Source: Desulfobacteraceae bacterium (GTDB lineage Bacteria; Desulfobacterota; Desulfobacteria; Desulfobacterales; Desulfolunaceae). From it: a DNA stretch of 60,015 nt. Shown piece after piece: positions 19,720 to 28,405 of the stretch. Positions within the stretch are counted from its first letter, which is position 1, and each line of letters begins with the position of its first letter. A model generated the notes under the pieces. It ran no database searches. It was not told the DNA's origin and saw nothing but the letters and a program-made list of their open reading frames with translations. The stretch spans positions 1-60,015 of the forward strand of contig JABXKT010000009.1 in NCBI GenBank assembly GCA_013619155.1, written 5' to 3'. Position numbers and translations under genes: made by a program.

Positions 19720-19948
19720 TGCCCCCCGGTGTTTTTTGTGCCCGGTTTCTATGGTGGCCGATCTCTGGGTTTATGGGTGAGAAAACGGTTTCGCTGGATG
19801 AGGATCAATGGTAGATAGAAGGCGTAAGGCTGGGGCTATCCCGGCAGGGATACGATAATCTTCTCTGTCCGCAGCGATGGGACCCGCCTTTATAAACTAA
19901 GGTATCGATGATATCGACGGCAATCCTTAAAATATGAGGAGAAATAAT

Positions 19949-21050
19949 ATGTCCATTGAGTTGAAGCAGGCATTTCGAGAGTTCAGTACTCGCCTGGGAC
20001 AGCTGGGAGGTTGTCTTTGACCTACCTGGCAAAGAGTTTCGACTAAAAGAAATTGAAGCCCAGGTGTCCCACAAGGATTTCTGGAATGATCCCGACGCCA
20101 CCACCGTTGTTCTTCAGGAACGGTCCAGCCTGATTGCCCTTCTTTCTAAATGGAATGAGCTGACAAGAGATATCGAAGATGGTGCTCTCTTGTTGGAATT
20201 TGCCATGGAAGAGGGAGATTCGGAGACCCTTGAAGAGTTATCGCGTCAGGCCGGTGGGATCGATAAACGGTTGAAGAGCCACTCCGTTGAGATGATGCTG
20301 GATGGAAAGGATGACGATCGAAACGCCATCGTATCCATCAACCCCGGAGCCGGGGGCACCGATTCTCAGGATTGGGCCGAGATGCTGCTTCGCATGTACA
20401 CCCGCTGGTGTGAACACAAAGGGTTTAAGGTCGCCATGGTGGACTACCAGCCCGGCGATGAGGCGGGGATCAAAGGGGCCACATTTACGGTCACCGGGAC
20501 CAATGCCTTCGGTTATCTGAAGGTGGAGAGTGGGGTGCATCGATTGGTGCGTATCTCCCCATTTAATGCCAACGGAAAACGTCAGACCTCTTTCTCGTCG
20601 GTCTTCGTCTCTCCGGAAGTGGACAACGAGATCGTTATCGACGTGCAGGATAAAGATCTGCGGGTGGATGTGTTTCGTGCCAGTGGTGCCGGTGGGCAGC
20701 ACGTCAACAAGACGAGCAGTGCCGTGCGGATTACCCATATCCCCACGGGAATAGCGGTACAGTGCCAGCAGGAGTCTTCCCAGCACCGTAACCGTGAGAT
20801 TGCCATGAAGGTGCTTCGTTCCCGACTCTACCAGGTGGAGATGCAGAAGGTGGAGGCGGAGATGCAGGAGATGCATGACAATAAAGATGAAATTGCCTGG
20901 GGGAGTCAAATTCGCTCCTATGTGATGCATCCCTATCAGATGGTGAAAGATCATCGCACCGATGAGGAGACGGGCAACGTGAAGGCCGTTATGGATGGTG
21001 CCTTGGATCTTTTTATTGAATCGGCTCTCATGGCCAGGCGAAAGCGATGA
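19949..21050 (+). CDS. prfB: Peptide chain release factor 2, with programmed +1 frameshift
   Basis: RF2 recognises UGA and UAA stop codons. The start at ATG 19949 (GAGGAG 7 nt upstream) reads 23 codons to an in-frame TGA at 20018-20020. Homology continues in the +1 frame as DLPGKEFRLKEIEAQVS. The site has the classic form CTT-TGA-C, preceded by an internal Shine-Dalgarno-like GGGAGGT at 20005-20011, 3 nt before CTT. Low RF2 lets the ribosome slip, giving autoregulation. Diagnostic motifs are the tripeptide SPF near residue 205, which distinguishes RF2 from RF1, and the hydrolysis motif GGQ near residue 250. The joined product is about 366 residues, normal for RF2. The HD-domain gene overlaps its end by 4 nt. 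Confidence 0.97.
20005..20021 (+). promoter_or_regulatory. RF2 programmed frameshift signal
   Basis: GGGAGGT, then three bases, then CTT TGA C. The ribosome slips from CTT to TTT at the slowly decoded UGA stop. This matches the known autoregulatory prfB signal in form and spacing. Confidence 0.95.
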
Positions 21051-21598
21051 GTGTGAGCGCCGAGGCCATCTTGCTCAAGTATTACGACTCTGGGTCTGAG
21101 GCCCTCTCCATACTCTTGACCCACAGTCGCTGTGTGGCGGAGAAGGCCCTGGCTCTCTTGGATCGAGTGGCTCACCTGAACCCGGATCGCCTCTTTGTTT
21201 ACGAGGCGGCCCTGCTTCATGATATCGGGATGATTCGCACCTGGGCACCGGATATCGGATGCCGGGGTGCCTCTCCCTATATTCTTCACGGCACCTTGGG
21301 GGCCGCGATGCTTGAAGCCGAAGGGCTCGTGCGTCATGCGCGTGTGTGTGAGCGCCATACCGGGGCCGGACTCTCCGCAGGGGATATCATCGCGGCCGAT
21401 CTTCCCCTGCCTCACCGGGATTTTTTACCGGAAACCCTTGAGGAGAAGGTGATCTGCTATGCCGATAAATTTTTTTCCAAGAACCCCGACACCCTGACCC
21501 ATGAAAAATCCCTGACCCAGGTGAGGCACCTTATGGCCGATTATGGCGATCGTCAACTCTCTCGCTTTGATGCCTTGGCCGCTCTCTTTGAAAAATAA
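21047..21598 (+). CDS. HD-domain phosphohydrolase-like protein
   Basis: This 183-residue protein has the HD metal-binding pattern: His in LTHSRCVAEKA, the HD pair in ALLHDIGM, another His in YILHGTLGA, and His in CERHTGAG. Family members hydrolyse phosphate esters of nucleotides; the substrate here is unknown. The length and layout resemble small HDIG/YedJ-type proteins. The ATG overlaps the prfB stop (ATGA), so expression is probably coupled to RF2 synthesis. A composite repeat element begins 16 nt after the stop. Confidence 0.85.
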   Translation: MSVSAEAILLKYYDSGSEALSILLTHSRCVAEKALALLDRVAHLNPDRLFVYEAALLHDIGMIRTWAPDIGCRGASPYILHGTLGAAMLEAEGLVRHARVCERHTGAGLSAGDIIAADLPLPHRDFLPETLEEKVICYADKFFSKNPDTLTHEKSLTQVRHLMADYGDRQLSRFDALAALFEK

Positions 21599-21613
21599 AT
21601 AAGGCGTTTTTTA

Positions 21614-21920
21614 CTTAATGTGACGGGCCAAAGGCCCGTCACGTTAAGTAGTATGGGGTCCAGGGGATTTAGTCCCCAGCCGCCGGAGGCAGCCAAGTTA
21701 AAGATGCCTCGCTTGTCCCTGTCTGGAGCCAAACTTTTGCCAATTTTTATGATCTGGGTTTGATAAACAGGTATCGTCAAGCAACTTCGGGTTAACCCCG
21801 AATCAAAGGCGAATGTGATTTGACCCGAGGAGCGGGGCAAAGCGCATTCGCAATCTGCTTTCGAGGTGGCACACCTCGCCGCCGGAGGCACTTTTTGCCG
21901 AACCTTGACCATAGAAGGCC
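21614..21920 (-). repeat. Composite palindromic repeat, copy R1 (modules A and B)
   Basis: In minus orientation this copy begins with the end motif GGCCTTCTATGGTCAA. Module A follows, with cctccggcggc, a gaggtg...cacctc hairpin and ctcgggtcaaatcacattcgcc. Module B comes next, with cctccggcggctgggg, actaaatcccctggacccc and a long hairpin. That hairpin is a 16-bp stem (21614-21629 with 21633-21648) containing gtgacgggcc. The copy lies between the HD gene and thiL. Confidence 0.8.
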
Positions 21921-21956
21921 TGTTTTACCAGTAGGCTGAATAGTTACGGGGCCACC

Positions 21957-21968
21957 TCCTGTACAGGA
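21957..21968. repeat. 12-bp perfect palindrome upstream of thiL
   Basis: TCCTGTACAGGA is fully self-complementary and lies about 85 nt before the thiL start. It could be a dimeric repressor site. No U-tract directly adjoins it. Confidence 0.3.
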
Positions 21969-22053
21969 TACCGTTTTTTATCTGGGCACAGGGCATAGCC
22001 TCCGGTCCTTTTTTTTTGATACGGCGATGAAATGTGTGTAAGGATATCTTCTT

Positions 22054-23010
22054 GTGGCAAATAAAAAAGAGAGCGGCGAGTTTTCGCTGATTGAGACGCT
22101 GGTGGCCCGGCGGCCTCCGAAGGATGCGCTTTACCGGCCCTGTCTCATGGCGGCAGGCGATGATGCAGCCCTTCTCGCCTCCCTGTCTCGTCCTGTGATT
22201 ACTACAGATACGCAACGGGAAGGGGTTCACTTCAGGCATGAGTGGCAGACCCCTTCTGAAATTGGAGAGAAGGCGGTGGCCGTGACCTTAAGTGATCTGG
22301 CCGCCTCTTTTGCGTCGCCCGTGGCCCTCTTTGTGAACCTGGGCATGCCGGCTCACCTCCCCGATGTCATGGCCGAAGAGATCTATGATGGCCTGGGTGT
22401 GGCTCTTCAGCGGTACCGATGTGATCTTGGTGGGGGAAATACCTCCCAATCATCCCAGCTCTCCTTGGATCTTTTTGCCATTGGGGAGGGGCAAGGGGCC
22501 ATGCCCATGCGTTCTGGGGCAGAGGTTGGCGATCTTCTCTGTGTGACCGGTCCCTTGGGGATGGCCCGGGGGGGCTTGCAGTGTCTGGAGGCGGGGGAGA
22601 CCCGGTTTCCGGACCTTGTGCGGGCCTTTAAAGCCCCTCGTCCCCGTTTCGATGCGGCAGATGTGCTTCGGGAGGCTGGGGTGCGCTGTGTGATGGATAT
22701 CAGTGACGGTCTTATCGGAGATGCCCGGCACATGGCCAAGGCCTCGGGGGTGACCCTTTCCCTGGATCTGAAAGAAGAGATGGCCCATGAGGCGCTGACG
22801 GCCTGGTGTGAGGTCATCGGGGAGAGTCCACTATCGGCGATGGCCTCCGGTGGTGAGGAGTACGAACTTCTCTTTACCTGCAGCCCGCCGGTCCTTTCCG
22901 CCATTGAGGCGGTGTGTCCGTCCGTGATCTCTGTGGGCCGTGTGACCGCCTATTCGGGATCGTATCTTGTGGGTCTTCCATGCGATGCATCCTCTTTTGA
23001 ACACCGATAG
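22054..23010 (+). CDS. thiL: Thiamine-monophosphate kinase
   Basis: This 318-residue ATP-dependent kinase makes thiamine diphosphate from thiamine monophosphate. It is a PurM/AIR-synthase fold enzyme with the N-terminal E-F-LIE start, the Mg/ATP-binding Asp pair in AAGDDAALL, TTDTQREGVHF, LGGGNTSQ, and the C-terminal VMDISDGLIGD motif. The start is GTG 22054, with AAGGA 9 nt upstream. tatD follows after 9 nt, so the two are probably one transcript. No TPP riboswitch was seen upstream. Confidence 0.95.
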   Translation: MANKKESGEFSLIETLVARRPPKDALYRPCLMAAGDDAALLASLSRPVITTDTQREGVHFRHEWQTPSEIGEKAVAVTLSDLAASFASPVALFVNLGMPAHLPDVMAEEIYDGLGVALQRYRCDLGGGNTSQSSQLSLDLFAIGEGQGAMPMRSGAEVGDLLCVTGPLGMARGGLQCLEAGETRFPDLVRAFKAPRPRFDAADVLREAGVRCVMDISDGLIGDARHMAKASGVTLSLDLKEEMAHEALTAWCEVIGESPLSAMASGGEEYELLFTCSPPVLSAIEAVCPSVISVGRVTAYSGSYLVGLPCDASSFEHR

Positions 23011-23019
23011 AGTGAAATA

Positions 23020-23805
23020 ATGATTGATATGCGTATTATAGATAGTCACTGTCACTTGGATGACAGCCGTTACGACGATGATCTGGATGAGGTGGTGGCA
23101 CGGGCTGAGGCCGTTGATGTTGTCACCGCCATGGCGGTGGGCGTCTCTCTGGAGAGTTCGCAGAGGTGTGTGGCCCTGGCCGAAGGCCGGGATTTTTTTT
23201 ACGCCTCGGTGGGGATTCATCCCCATGATGCGGCCGAGACGGATGAGGCGACCCTTTTGCGCTTGGCCGAGTTGGCACAGAGTGCAAAGGTCAAGGCCTG
23301 GGGGGAGTGTGGTCTCGATTTCAACCGCATGCACTCGCCCCAGGATGTGCAGGAGAGATGGTTTGTCCGGCAACTTGAGATGGCCGAATCTCTGGATCTC
23401 CCCTTAATCTTCCATGAACGGGATACCCAAGGCCGACTCCTCGAGATGCTTACGGCCCATCGTTTTGACGGGTTGCGCGGAGTGGTCCACTGTTTTAGCG
23501 GCTCATCCCATGAGATGGACGCCTACCTCGATATGGGGCTTCACATTGGGGTGACGGGTATTGTGACCCTTCAAAAACGCGGTGAACACTTAAGGGAACA
23601 GATTGTATCCATCCCCTCGGAGCGCCTCCTCGTGGAGACCGATGCCCCCTATCTTACCCCCTCTCCCCATAAAAATAAGGTCCGTCGCAATGAGCCCGCC
23701 TTTGTTCGCGATACCCTTCTCAAGGTGGCCGCTGTCAGAGGTGAGGACCCTCATCTCCTGGCCGAAACTATCTGGCATACCACTACAAAGTTGTTTGATC
23801 TGTAA
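23020..23805 (+). CDS. TatD-family metal-dependent deoxyribonuclease
   Basis: This 261-residue TIM-barrel hydrolase has the TatD metal-site residues: DSHCHLDD, Glu in AWGECGLDFNR, His in IFHERD, His in VVHCFSGS, and Asp in VETDAPYLTP. Family members have 3'-5' exonuclease activity on DNA/RNA and are linked to DNA repair and degradation. ATG 23029 (MRIIDSHCHLD) is an equally plausible start. It is co-directional with thiL. The converging Cys-rich gene ends 7 nt away. Confidence 0.92.
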   Translation: MIDMRIIDSHCHLDDSRYDDDLDEVVARAEAVDVVTAMAVGVSLESSQRCVALAEGRDFFYASVGIHPHDAAETDEATLLRLAELAQSAKVKAWGECGLDFNRMHSPQDVQERWFVRQLEMAESLDLPLIFHERDTQGRLLEMLTAHRFDGLRGVVHCFSGSSHEMDAYLDMGLHIGVTGIVTLQKRGEHLREQIVSIPSERLLVETDAPYLTPSPHKNKVRRNEPAFVRDTLLKVAAVRGEDPHLLAETIWHTTTKLFDL

Positions 23806-23812
23806 TGAGATC

Positions 23813-24328
23813 TTAGCTCTTTGATTCCTCTTCAAGGGTCTGGACCATGGCAAGGCAGCTTGTCCGAAACTCCTCGTAGTCGGGAAGAGACATGTCTCCG
23901 GTGAGTATCCACTCCAGGGCATAGTTAAAGCCCAGATAGTCGTAAGTGTAGATGCCGTGGTTCTGCCTCAGGGCATCGATGCTTTTACGGCACATAAATG
24001 CCAGACAGATGGGGCTCTTGCAGGTGGTGAGTACGCATCCGGTACTGGTGTGGTACTCGCAGGGGCTGATGAGGCTCGACTCTTTGATCTCTTCGGGTGT
24101 GCCGTAGAGGGCCTCGCGTTTTTCCCGCAGAAGGCCAAAACTCGGGTGCTCTAAGTCGTAGACTTTGTAGTACTTGTCCTTGCAGCATGCGGCAAAGGGC
24201 TGGTTATTATTGCGTGCCAGCTCTGGCAGAACACACTCCTTCAGGCAAAAATCGAACAATTCGAAAAAGCGGTTTAAGATCTCTTCGATCTCCATATACC
24301 GTGACAGGTTTTCTCTTGCACTCTTCAT
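23813..24328 (-). CDS. Cys-rich putative metal-binding protein
   Basis: I do not recognise a named family. The 171-residue product starts at ATG 24328 with GGAGAGG upstream; a longer frame to 24349 has weaker support. It has many Cys: CLKEC near residue 30, ACCKDKYY near 50, and a dense cluster CEYHTSTGCVLTTCKSPICLAFMC near 100-120. This arrangement recalls YkgJ-like Zn/Fe-S cluster proteins. The rest is acidic and helical. It is probably a soluble cytoplasmic metalloprotein, by inference. It converges with tatD and has its own promoter region. Confidence 0.7.
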   Translation of the reverse strand: MKSARENLSRYMEIEEILNRFFELFDFCLKECVLPELARNNNQPFAACCKDKYYKVYDLEHPSFGLLREKREALYGTPEEIKESSLISPCEYHTSTGCVLTTCKSPICLAFMCRKSIDALRQNHGIYTYDYLGFNYALEWILTGDMSLPDYEEFRTSCLAMVQTLEEESKS

Positions 24329-24541
24329 ACACCTCTCCTTATACATCATTTATGAACCCTTTCTCTTAACCCAATCCGTGGCACCTGACAAGCCAGGGAG
24401 GGCCTCTTTTTTACCCGGGGATGAAGAATAGGATTTAATCATTTCTCCATGGTGTCCGATAACTCTTTTTAGGTGAGGGCCGTCTGCGATGAATATACAG
24501 GTGGCCTTTAGATACCAATGAAATAAAAATATTAGAGGCCG

Positions 24542-25450
24542 GTGATTGTGAAATTTTTATATCTCATTCTGATGCTCTGCCTCCCCCTCTTTTTTTCTCA
24601 TGCAGCCAGTGGTGCCCCCTCGGGGAGTGTGACTATCTTGGGCCCGCGTGATGGCTCTTTCCCCTGTGTAATCTCACTGCACGATGTCGTATCCGACGGA
24701 TCCTCACTCCTCTCATCCGACCCCAATTTTGATGCAGGCACACCCTCCCTTTATAAGGGGGTGCCCCTTCGGCATATCCTGGAGAGGGCAGGGGCTGAGC
24801 CTGTAACGGGGGTTACCCTGGTGGGACGGGATCAATATACCGTCTATCTTCCCAAAAAAATCGTGGACAATCCGGGAGTGGTCCTTGTCTCGGAGAGGAA
24901 CGGCGAGCCCTTGTCTGACTATCGGGGGGGGCCCTTGAAGCTGTTGTTTCCCCGAGAGTTGAAGATGAACCTCAGTGCCTACTGCTGGTATGTGGAGACC
25001 TTGATTCCAGATGACTACGAGGATCCGAGGATGGTGGTGCGGGTCGATGGTAATATGATGCGGTACACCCCCAAAGATTTCGATGGATTGAATCCTGAGA
25101 AGCGGACCCTTTATATCTCACTGCCCGATGGGTATCGCTGCAATTTTCTTTCCGTGCGGCAGCCCTCGGAGGTGACGCTCCTGGCGCTCTCCTCCCTTGT
25201 GGGCGATGGCGATTTTGCCGGGAGGCGAGTCACCTTCACCCCTTTTTCGGGACAAGCCATCACCTTGCCCCTAGAGCTCCTCATCGATTGTGGCGTGTTT
25301 CTGGTGTACCGCATCAACGGCGAATTAATTCATCCTGCTCTGGGCGGTCCCTTTTCCCTCTATTTTCCGATGACGGGATGTCAGACCTTGGATGGGATCA
25401 TCCCAGAGCTGGGAGCCCTCTTTTTTTTAAACGAAATTTCCATCGATTAG
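24542..25450 (+). CDS. Secreted SUOX-fold (oxidoreductase molybdopterin-binding-like) protein, tandem
   Basis: This 302-residue protein has a signal peptide (residues 1-25, ending HAASGA). It has two copies of a domain resembling the sulfite-oxidase/Oxidored_molyb fold. The first has GVPLRHILERAG, VTLVGRDQYTVYLPKK, and GGPLKLLFPRE followed by CWYVETLI. The second is weaker, with VTLLALSSLVGDG and GGPFSLYFPMTG. The Cys that ligands molybdenum in true enzymes is not evident, so a sensory or ligand-binding role is more likely than catalysis. It lies 9 nt upstream of a hybrid histidine kinase, which suggests it is that kinase's periplasmic partner. Confidence 0.7.
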   Translation: MIVKFLYLILMLCLPLFFSHAASGAPSGSVTILGPRDGSFPCVISLHDVVSDGSSLLSSDPNFDAGTPSLYKGVPLRHILERAGAEPVTGVTLVGRDQYTVYLPKKIVDNPGVVLVSERNGEPLSDYRGGPLKLLFPRELKMNLSAYCWYVETLIPDDYEDPRMVVRVDGNMMRYTPKDFDGLNPEKRTLYISLPDGYRCNFLSVRQPSEVTLLALSSLVGDGDFAGRRVTFTPFSGQAITLPLELLIDCGVFLVYRINGELIHPALGGPFSLYFPMTGCQTLDGIIPELGALFFLNEISID

Positions 25451-25459
25451 GAGCGGTAT

Positions 25460-28096
25460 ATGGCGTTTCATATGCGATTGCAGACCAAGCTTCTTGGGGT
25501 GGTCAGTGTGCTGATTATTGGCGTGGTGCTGGTAAGTTCAGGGGTGGTTACTTTTGCCCAGAGGAAGCGGGTCACCCATGCCACATATCAAGCCATCGCA
25601 CGGGATACACGGTATCATGCGCGTCGTATCAGTCATAATCTCCACAATTTTAATTGGCGTACGATTCAGCTCCAGATGAATTTGTCCATGCAGTATAATA
25701 AAGAGATACTCTACTACGCCATTTACGATACAGACGGTGGCATGCTCTTCTCTTTGGAGGGGGAGCGTGTGGATGACCCTCACTCATCACCTGTGGTCCC
25801 TTTTTCCCAGTTGGATACGGCGGTTTTATTCCAAGGGGATGGCGTTATCGTGCGGAAGAGTCGTCTTCTTGCGCCCCTCGTCTACCGGCGAGAGGTGCGG
25901 GGTCAAGCGGGTGAGGAGGTATTCGATACCTCCGTGAAGATGATGTATATGGGCCGTCCCATCGGCTCCTTTCGTATCGTCTATTCGAAACGGAATTTAG
26001 CGGCGCATATACAAAAGAGCGCCACAGATATCCTTGTCGGGGGGGGGGCGATTCTATTTACGGTGATTCTTGGTATATTAATTCTCATTCGTATTAGTAT
26101 TGCTCCTTTGGGTGCCTTAAATGAGAAACTGTTGGTCTTGAGGCACCGGGCGAAGCGGGAGCCCATTGGGGTTCTCCTGAGGAAGATGGATTTTTTATCC
26201 ATTGCCGAGACCTCCACCACCACAGAGATTCGTGAACTCTCCAGCTCTTTTGAGGCTTTGAGTGAGATGCTGGTGGCGAACTGGCGGCAGTTGGAGGCGC
26301 AGCAGGTGAATCTCGAGAAGAATGTGGCCGAACGTACCTGCTCCTTGCAGGCGGCCAATCGGTCACTGCTACGGGAAATTGCCGAGAAGAAAGAGGCTGA
26401 GGAGAGGTTGAGGGTGAAAAATTCCCTCATGGAGGCCCTCCATGAGACCACCCTGGATCTGATGCGGTCCATGGAGTTTAACGAACTTCTAGAGATCCTT
26501 CTCAAGCGTGCCGGAGGGCTCATGGCTATGGAGGGTGGCTTCTACTTTGAATACCGGGAATCGACGCATCAGCTCTACCCCATCGTGACCTCCGGGGCCT
26601 TCGATCGTGTTCCGAACTTGCCCACCCGGGGGGGTAAGGGACTGGTGGGCCATGTATGGGAGCACAATACGCCCCTCTATGTGGCGGATTATAAGAACTG
26701 GGACGGGCGGGAGAAGGGGCATCCTGGCCTGGAGCATCTCGGGGCATCGGTGGCCGTTCCCATCCGTTTGTCGGGTAAGGTGGCCGGGGTCATGGGGCTG
26801 GCTCAGTTTGGAGACGGCTTTGAGATAGATGAGACCTCCATGGGCATCTTGATCCGTTTTGGGGAGCTTGCCTCCATTGCCCTCAACAACGCCATGATGC
26901 ACACCAAACTGCAGGAGGAGCTCGATGAGAGGCGCCGGGTGGAAGAGGATAAGGCTCGTCTGTTTCAGCACCTCCTCCAGTCCCAAAAACTGGAGGCCAT
27001 CGGCACCCTGGCCGGTGGCGTGGCCCATGATATCAACAACCTTCTCATGGCGATTCAGGGCAATATCTCCCTTCTTATGAGTCTGGCCACTGTCGGGGAT
27101 ATGGTGCATAAACGGGGCGGTAAAATTGAAGCCCTCGTTGCCCGTGGCTCGGAGTTGACCAGTCAGCTTTTACGCTTTGCCAGAGGGGGGTGCTACCATG
27201 TACAGCCTGAGAGCGTCAATGCCCTTGTGAAGAGCAGCCTCTCCATGTTTGGTCGGACCCGTAAAGGGATTATGATCTTGGAGTCTTTAGGCGAAGAGCT
27301 TCCCAACGTAGAGGTCGATTGCACGCAGATGGAGCAGGTGCTGCTTAACCTTTACTTAAACGCCTCCCATGCCATGCCTGATGGGGGGAAGATCTCTATT
27401 GAAACGGGGCTTGTGGATCTGGATGCAGAGCTCTCTTCTGCCTTCCATTTTAAGCCCGGGCGGTATGTGACGGTGGCGGTTTCGGATACCGGGGTGGGCA
27501 TGGATAAGGCCACTCAGAGTAAGATTTTTGACCCCTTTTTCACCACCCGTGAGATGGGACGGGGGACGGGCTTAGGCCTTGCATCGGCCTATGGCATCAT
27601 CAAAAATCATAAAGGGGCCATCGCCGTGATGAGTGAAAAGGGGCGTGGGGCGTGTTTTACCATCTACCTTCCCGCCACCGCCAAGGCCCGGTGGGCGGAG
27701 GATACCCTGCCCCTTCCCATCCGAAGTGGTGAGGGGCTCGTGTTGGTGGTGGATGATGAATTTGAAATTCGGGAGGTGGTGAAGATGATGCTTAAACGGC
27801 TCGGATACCAGTGTTTGGAGGCTGAAAATAGCAGTCAGTGTGTCTCTGTTTTTAGAGAACATGCGGCGGTCATCGATGTGGTGCTCTTGGATATTGTCAT
27901 GCCCGATGCCGGAGGGGATATCGCGTATCAGGCCCTTAAGAAGATTGACCCCGACGTGCGGGTGATTCTTTGCAGTGGGTACAGCCGGGAGGGCCGTGCG
28001 GACAAGATGATCGCCTCGGGGTGTCGAGGCTTTATTCAAAAGCCCTTCACCATGGAGACCCTCTCCACGGAGATTCACCGGGTGCTTCACGGGTGA
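25460..28096 (+). CDS. Membrane-bound hybrid sensor histidine kinase
   Basis: This 878-residue protein, in order, has: TM1 (residues 11-33), a periplasmic domain of about 155 residues, TM2 (about 190-213, LVGGGAILFTVILGILILI), a HAMP-like linker and a coiled coil. A GAF domain follows (about 345-480), with a HisKA domain whose phospho-acceptor is the His in GGVAHDINN near residue 523. The HATPase has an N box (LNLYLNASHAM), a G1 box (VSDTGVGMD) and a G2 box (GRGTGLGLASAYG). A C-terminal receiver has its phospho-Asp in VVLLDIVMPDAGG near 810. No separate response regulator follows. It is translated 9 nt after the SUOX-fold gene, so the two form one operon. Confidence 0.93.
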   Translation: MAFHMRLQTKLLGVVSVLIIGVVLVSSGVVTFAQRKRVTHATYQAIARDTRYHARRISHNLHNFNWRTIQLQMNLSMQYNKEILYYAIYDTDGGMLFSLEGERVDDPHSSPVVPFSQLDTAVLFQGDGVIVRKSRLLAPLVYRREVRGQAGEEVFDTSVKMMYMGRPIGSFRIVYSKRNLAAHIQKSATDILVGGGAILFTVILGILILIRISIAPLGALNEKLLVLRHRAKREPIGVLLRKMDFLSIAETSTTTEIRELSSSFEALSEMLVANWRQLEAQQVNLEKNVAERTCSLQAANRSLLREIAEKKEAEERLRVKNSLMEALHETTLDLMRSMEFNELLEILLKRAGGLMAMEGGFYFEYRESTHQLYPIVTSGAFDRVPNLPTRGGKGLVGHVWEHNTPLYVADYKNWDGREKGHPGLEHLGASVAVPIRLSGKVAGVMGLAQFGDGFEIDETSMGILIRFGELASIALNNAMMHTKLQEELDERRRVEEDKARLFQHLLQSQKLEAIGTLAGGVAHDINNLLMAIQGNISLLMSLATVGDMVHKRGGKIEALVARGSELTSQLLRFARGGCYHVQPESVNALVKSSLSMFGRTRKGIMILESLGEELPNVEVDCTQMEQVLLNLYLNASHAMPDGGKISIETGLVDLDAELSSAFHFKPGRYVTVAVSDTGVGMDKATQSKIFDPFFTTREMGRGTGLGLASAYGIIKNHKGAIAVMSEKGRGACFTIYLPATAKARWAEDTLPLPIRSGEGLVLVVDDEFEIREVVKMMLKRLGYQCLEAENSSQCVSVFREHAAVIDVVLLDIVMPDAGGDIAYQALKKIDPDVRVILCSGYSREGRADKMIASGCRGFIQKPFTMETLSTEIHRVLHG

Positions 28097-28111
28097 TGGA
28101 TTTGTAACGAT

Positions 28112-28310
28112 TTGGCCTACGCCTTGCTTGGCCCTGCCGGGAGCCGCGCTTTTGCCTGATTTAAAAGATCGGGCTTGCCAAACCGGTGTTTTGATTTAAA
28201 CCTGAATCCAAGGCGCATGTAATCTGACCCGAGGCACGAGGGGCAGAGTGCCTTCGCTGGTCGGCTTTCAAGGTGGCACACCTTGCCGCCGGAGGCCCTT
28301 TTTTTAAAAA
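28112..28310 (-). repeat. Composite palindromic repeat, copy R2 (module A)
   Basis: In minus orientation this copy reads gggcctccggcggcaaggtg with a caccttg partner, then cctcgtgcctcgggtcagatt, a gcctt-gattcagg segment, and the tail ggctcccggcagggcc. These match module A of R1 and R6. It lies between the hybrid kinase and the convergent chemoreceptor gene. Confidence 0.75.
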
Positions 28311-28325
28311 AAGAGAGAGGCACAT

Positions 28326-28360
28326 AAAAAGCCCACAGGGTATCCCCTGTGGGCTTTTTA
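28326..28360. terminator. Bidirectional terminator between convergent kinase and chemoreceptor genes
   Basis: A 15-bp stem aaaaagcccacaggg/cccctgtgggcttttt has a very short loop. A-run and T-run flanks allow termination in both directions. Confidence 0.93.
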
Positions 28361-28405
28361 TGTTTTCAAGTGAGGTATGATTCGTGGCCGGGGGCCCTTT
28401 TCGCT

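Noticed and set aside
19949..20020. prfB read as a pseudogene because of the early TGA
   Set aside because: The site matches the known RF2 programmed frameshift in sequence and spacing.
22054..23010. TPP riboswitch expected before thiL
   Set aside because: None of the conserved TPP motifs was found in the 21911-22053 upstream sequence.
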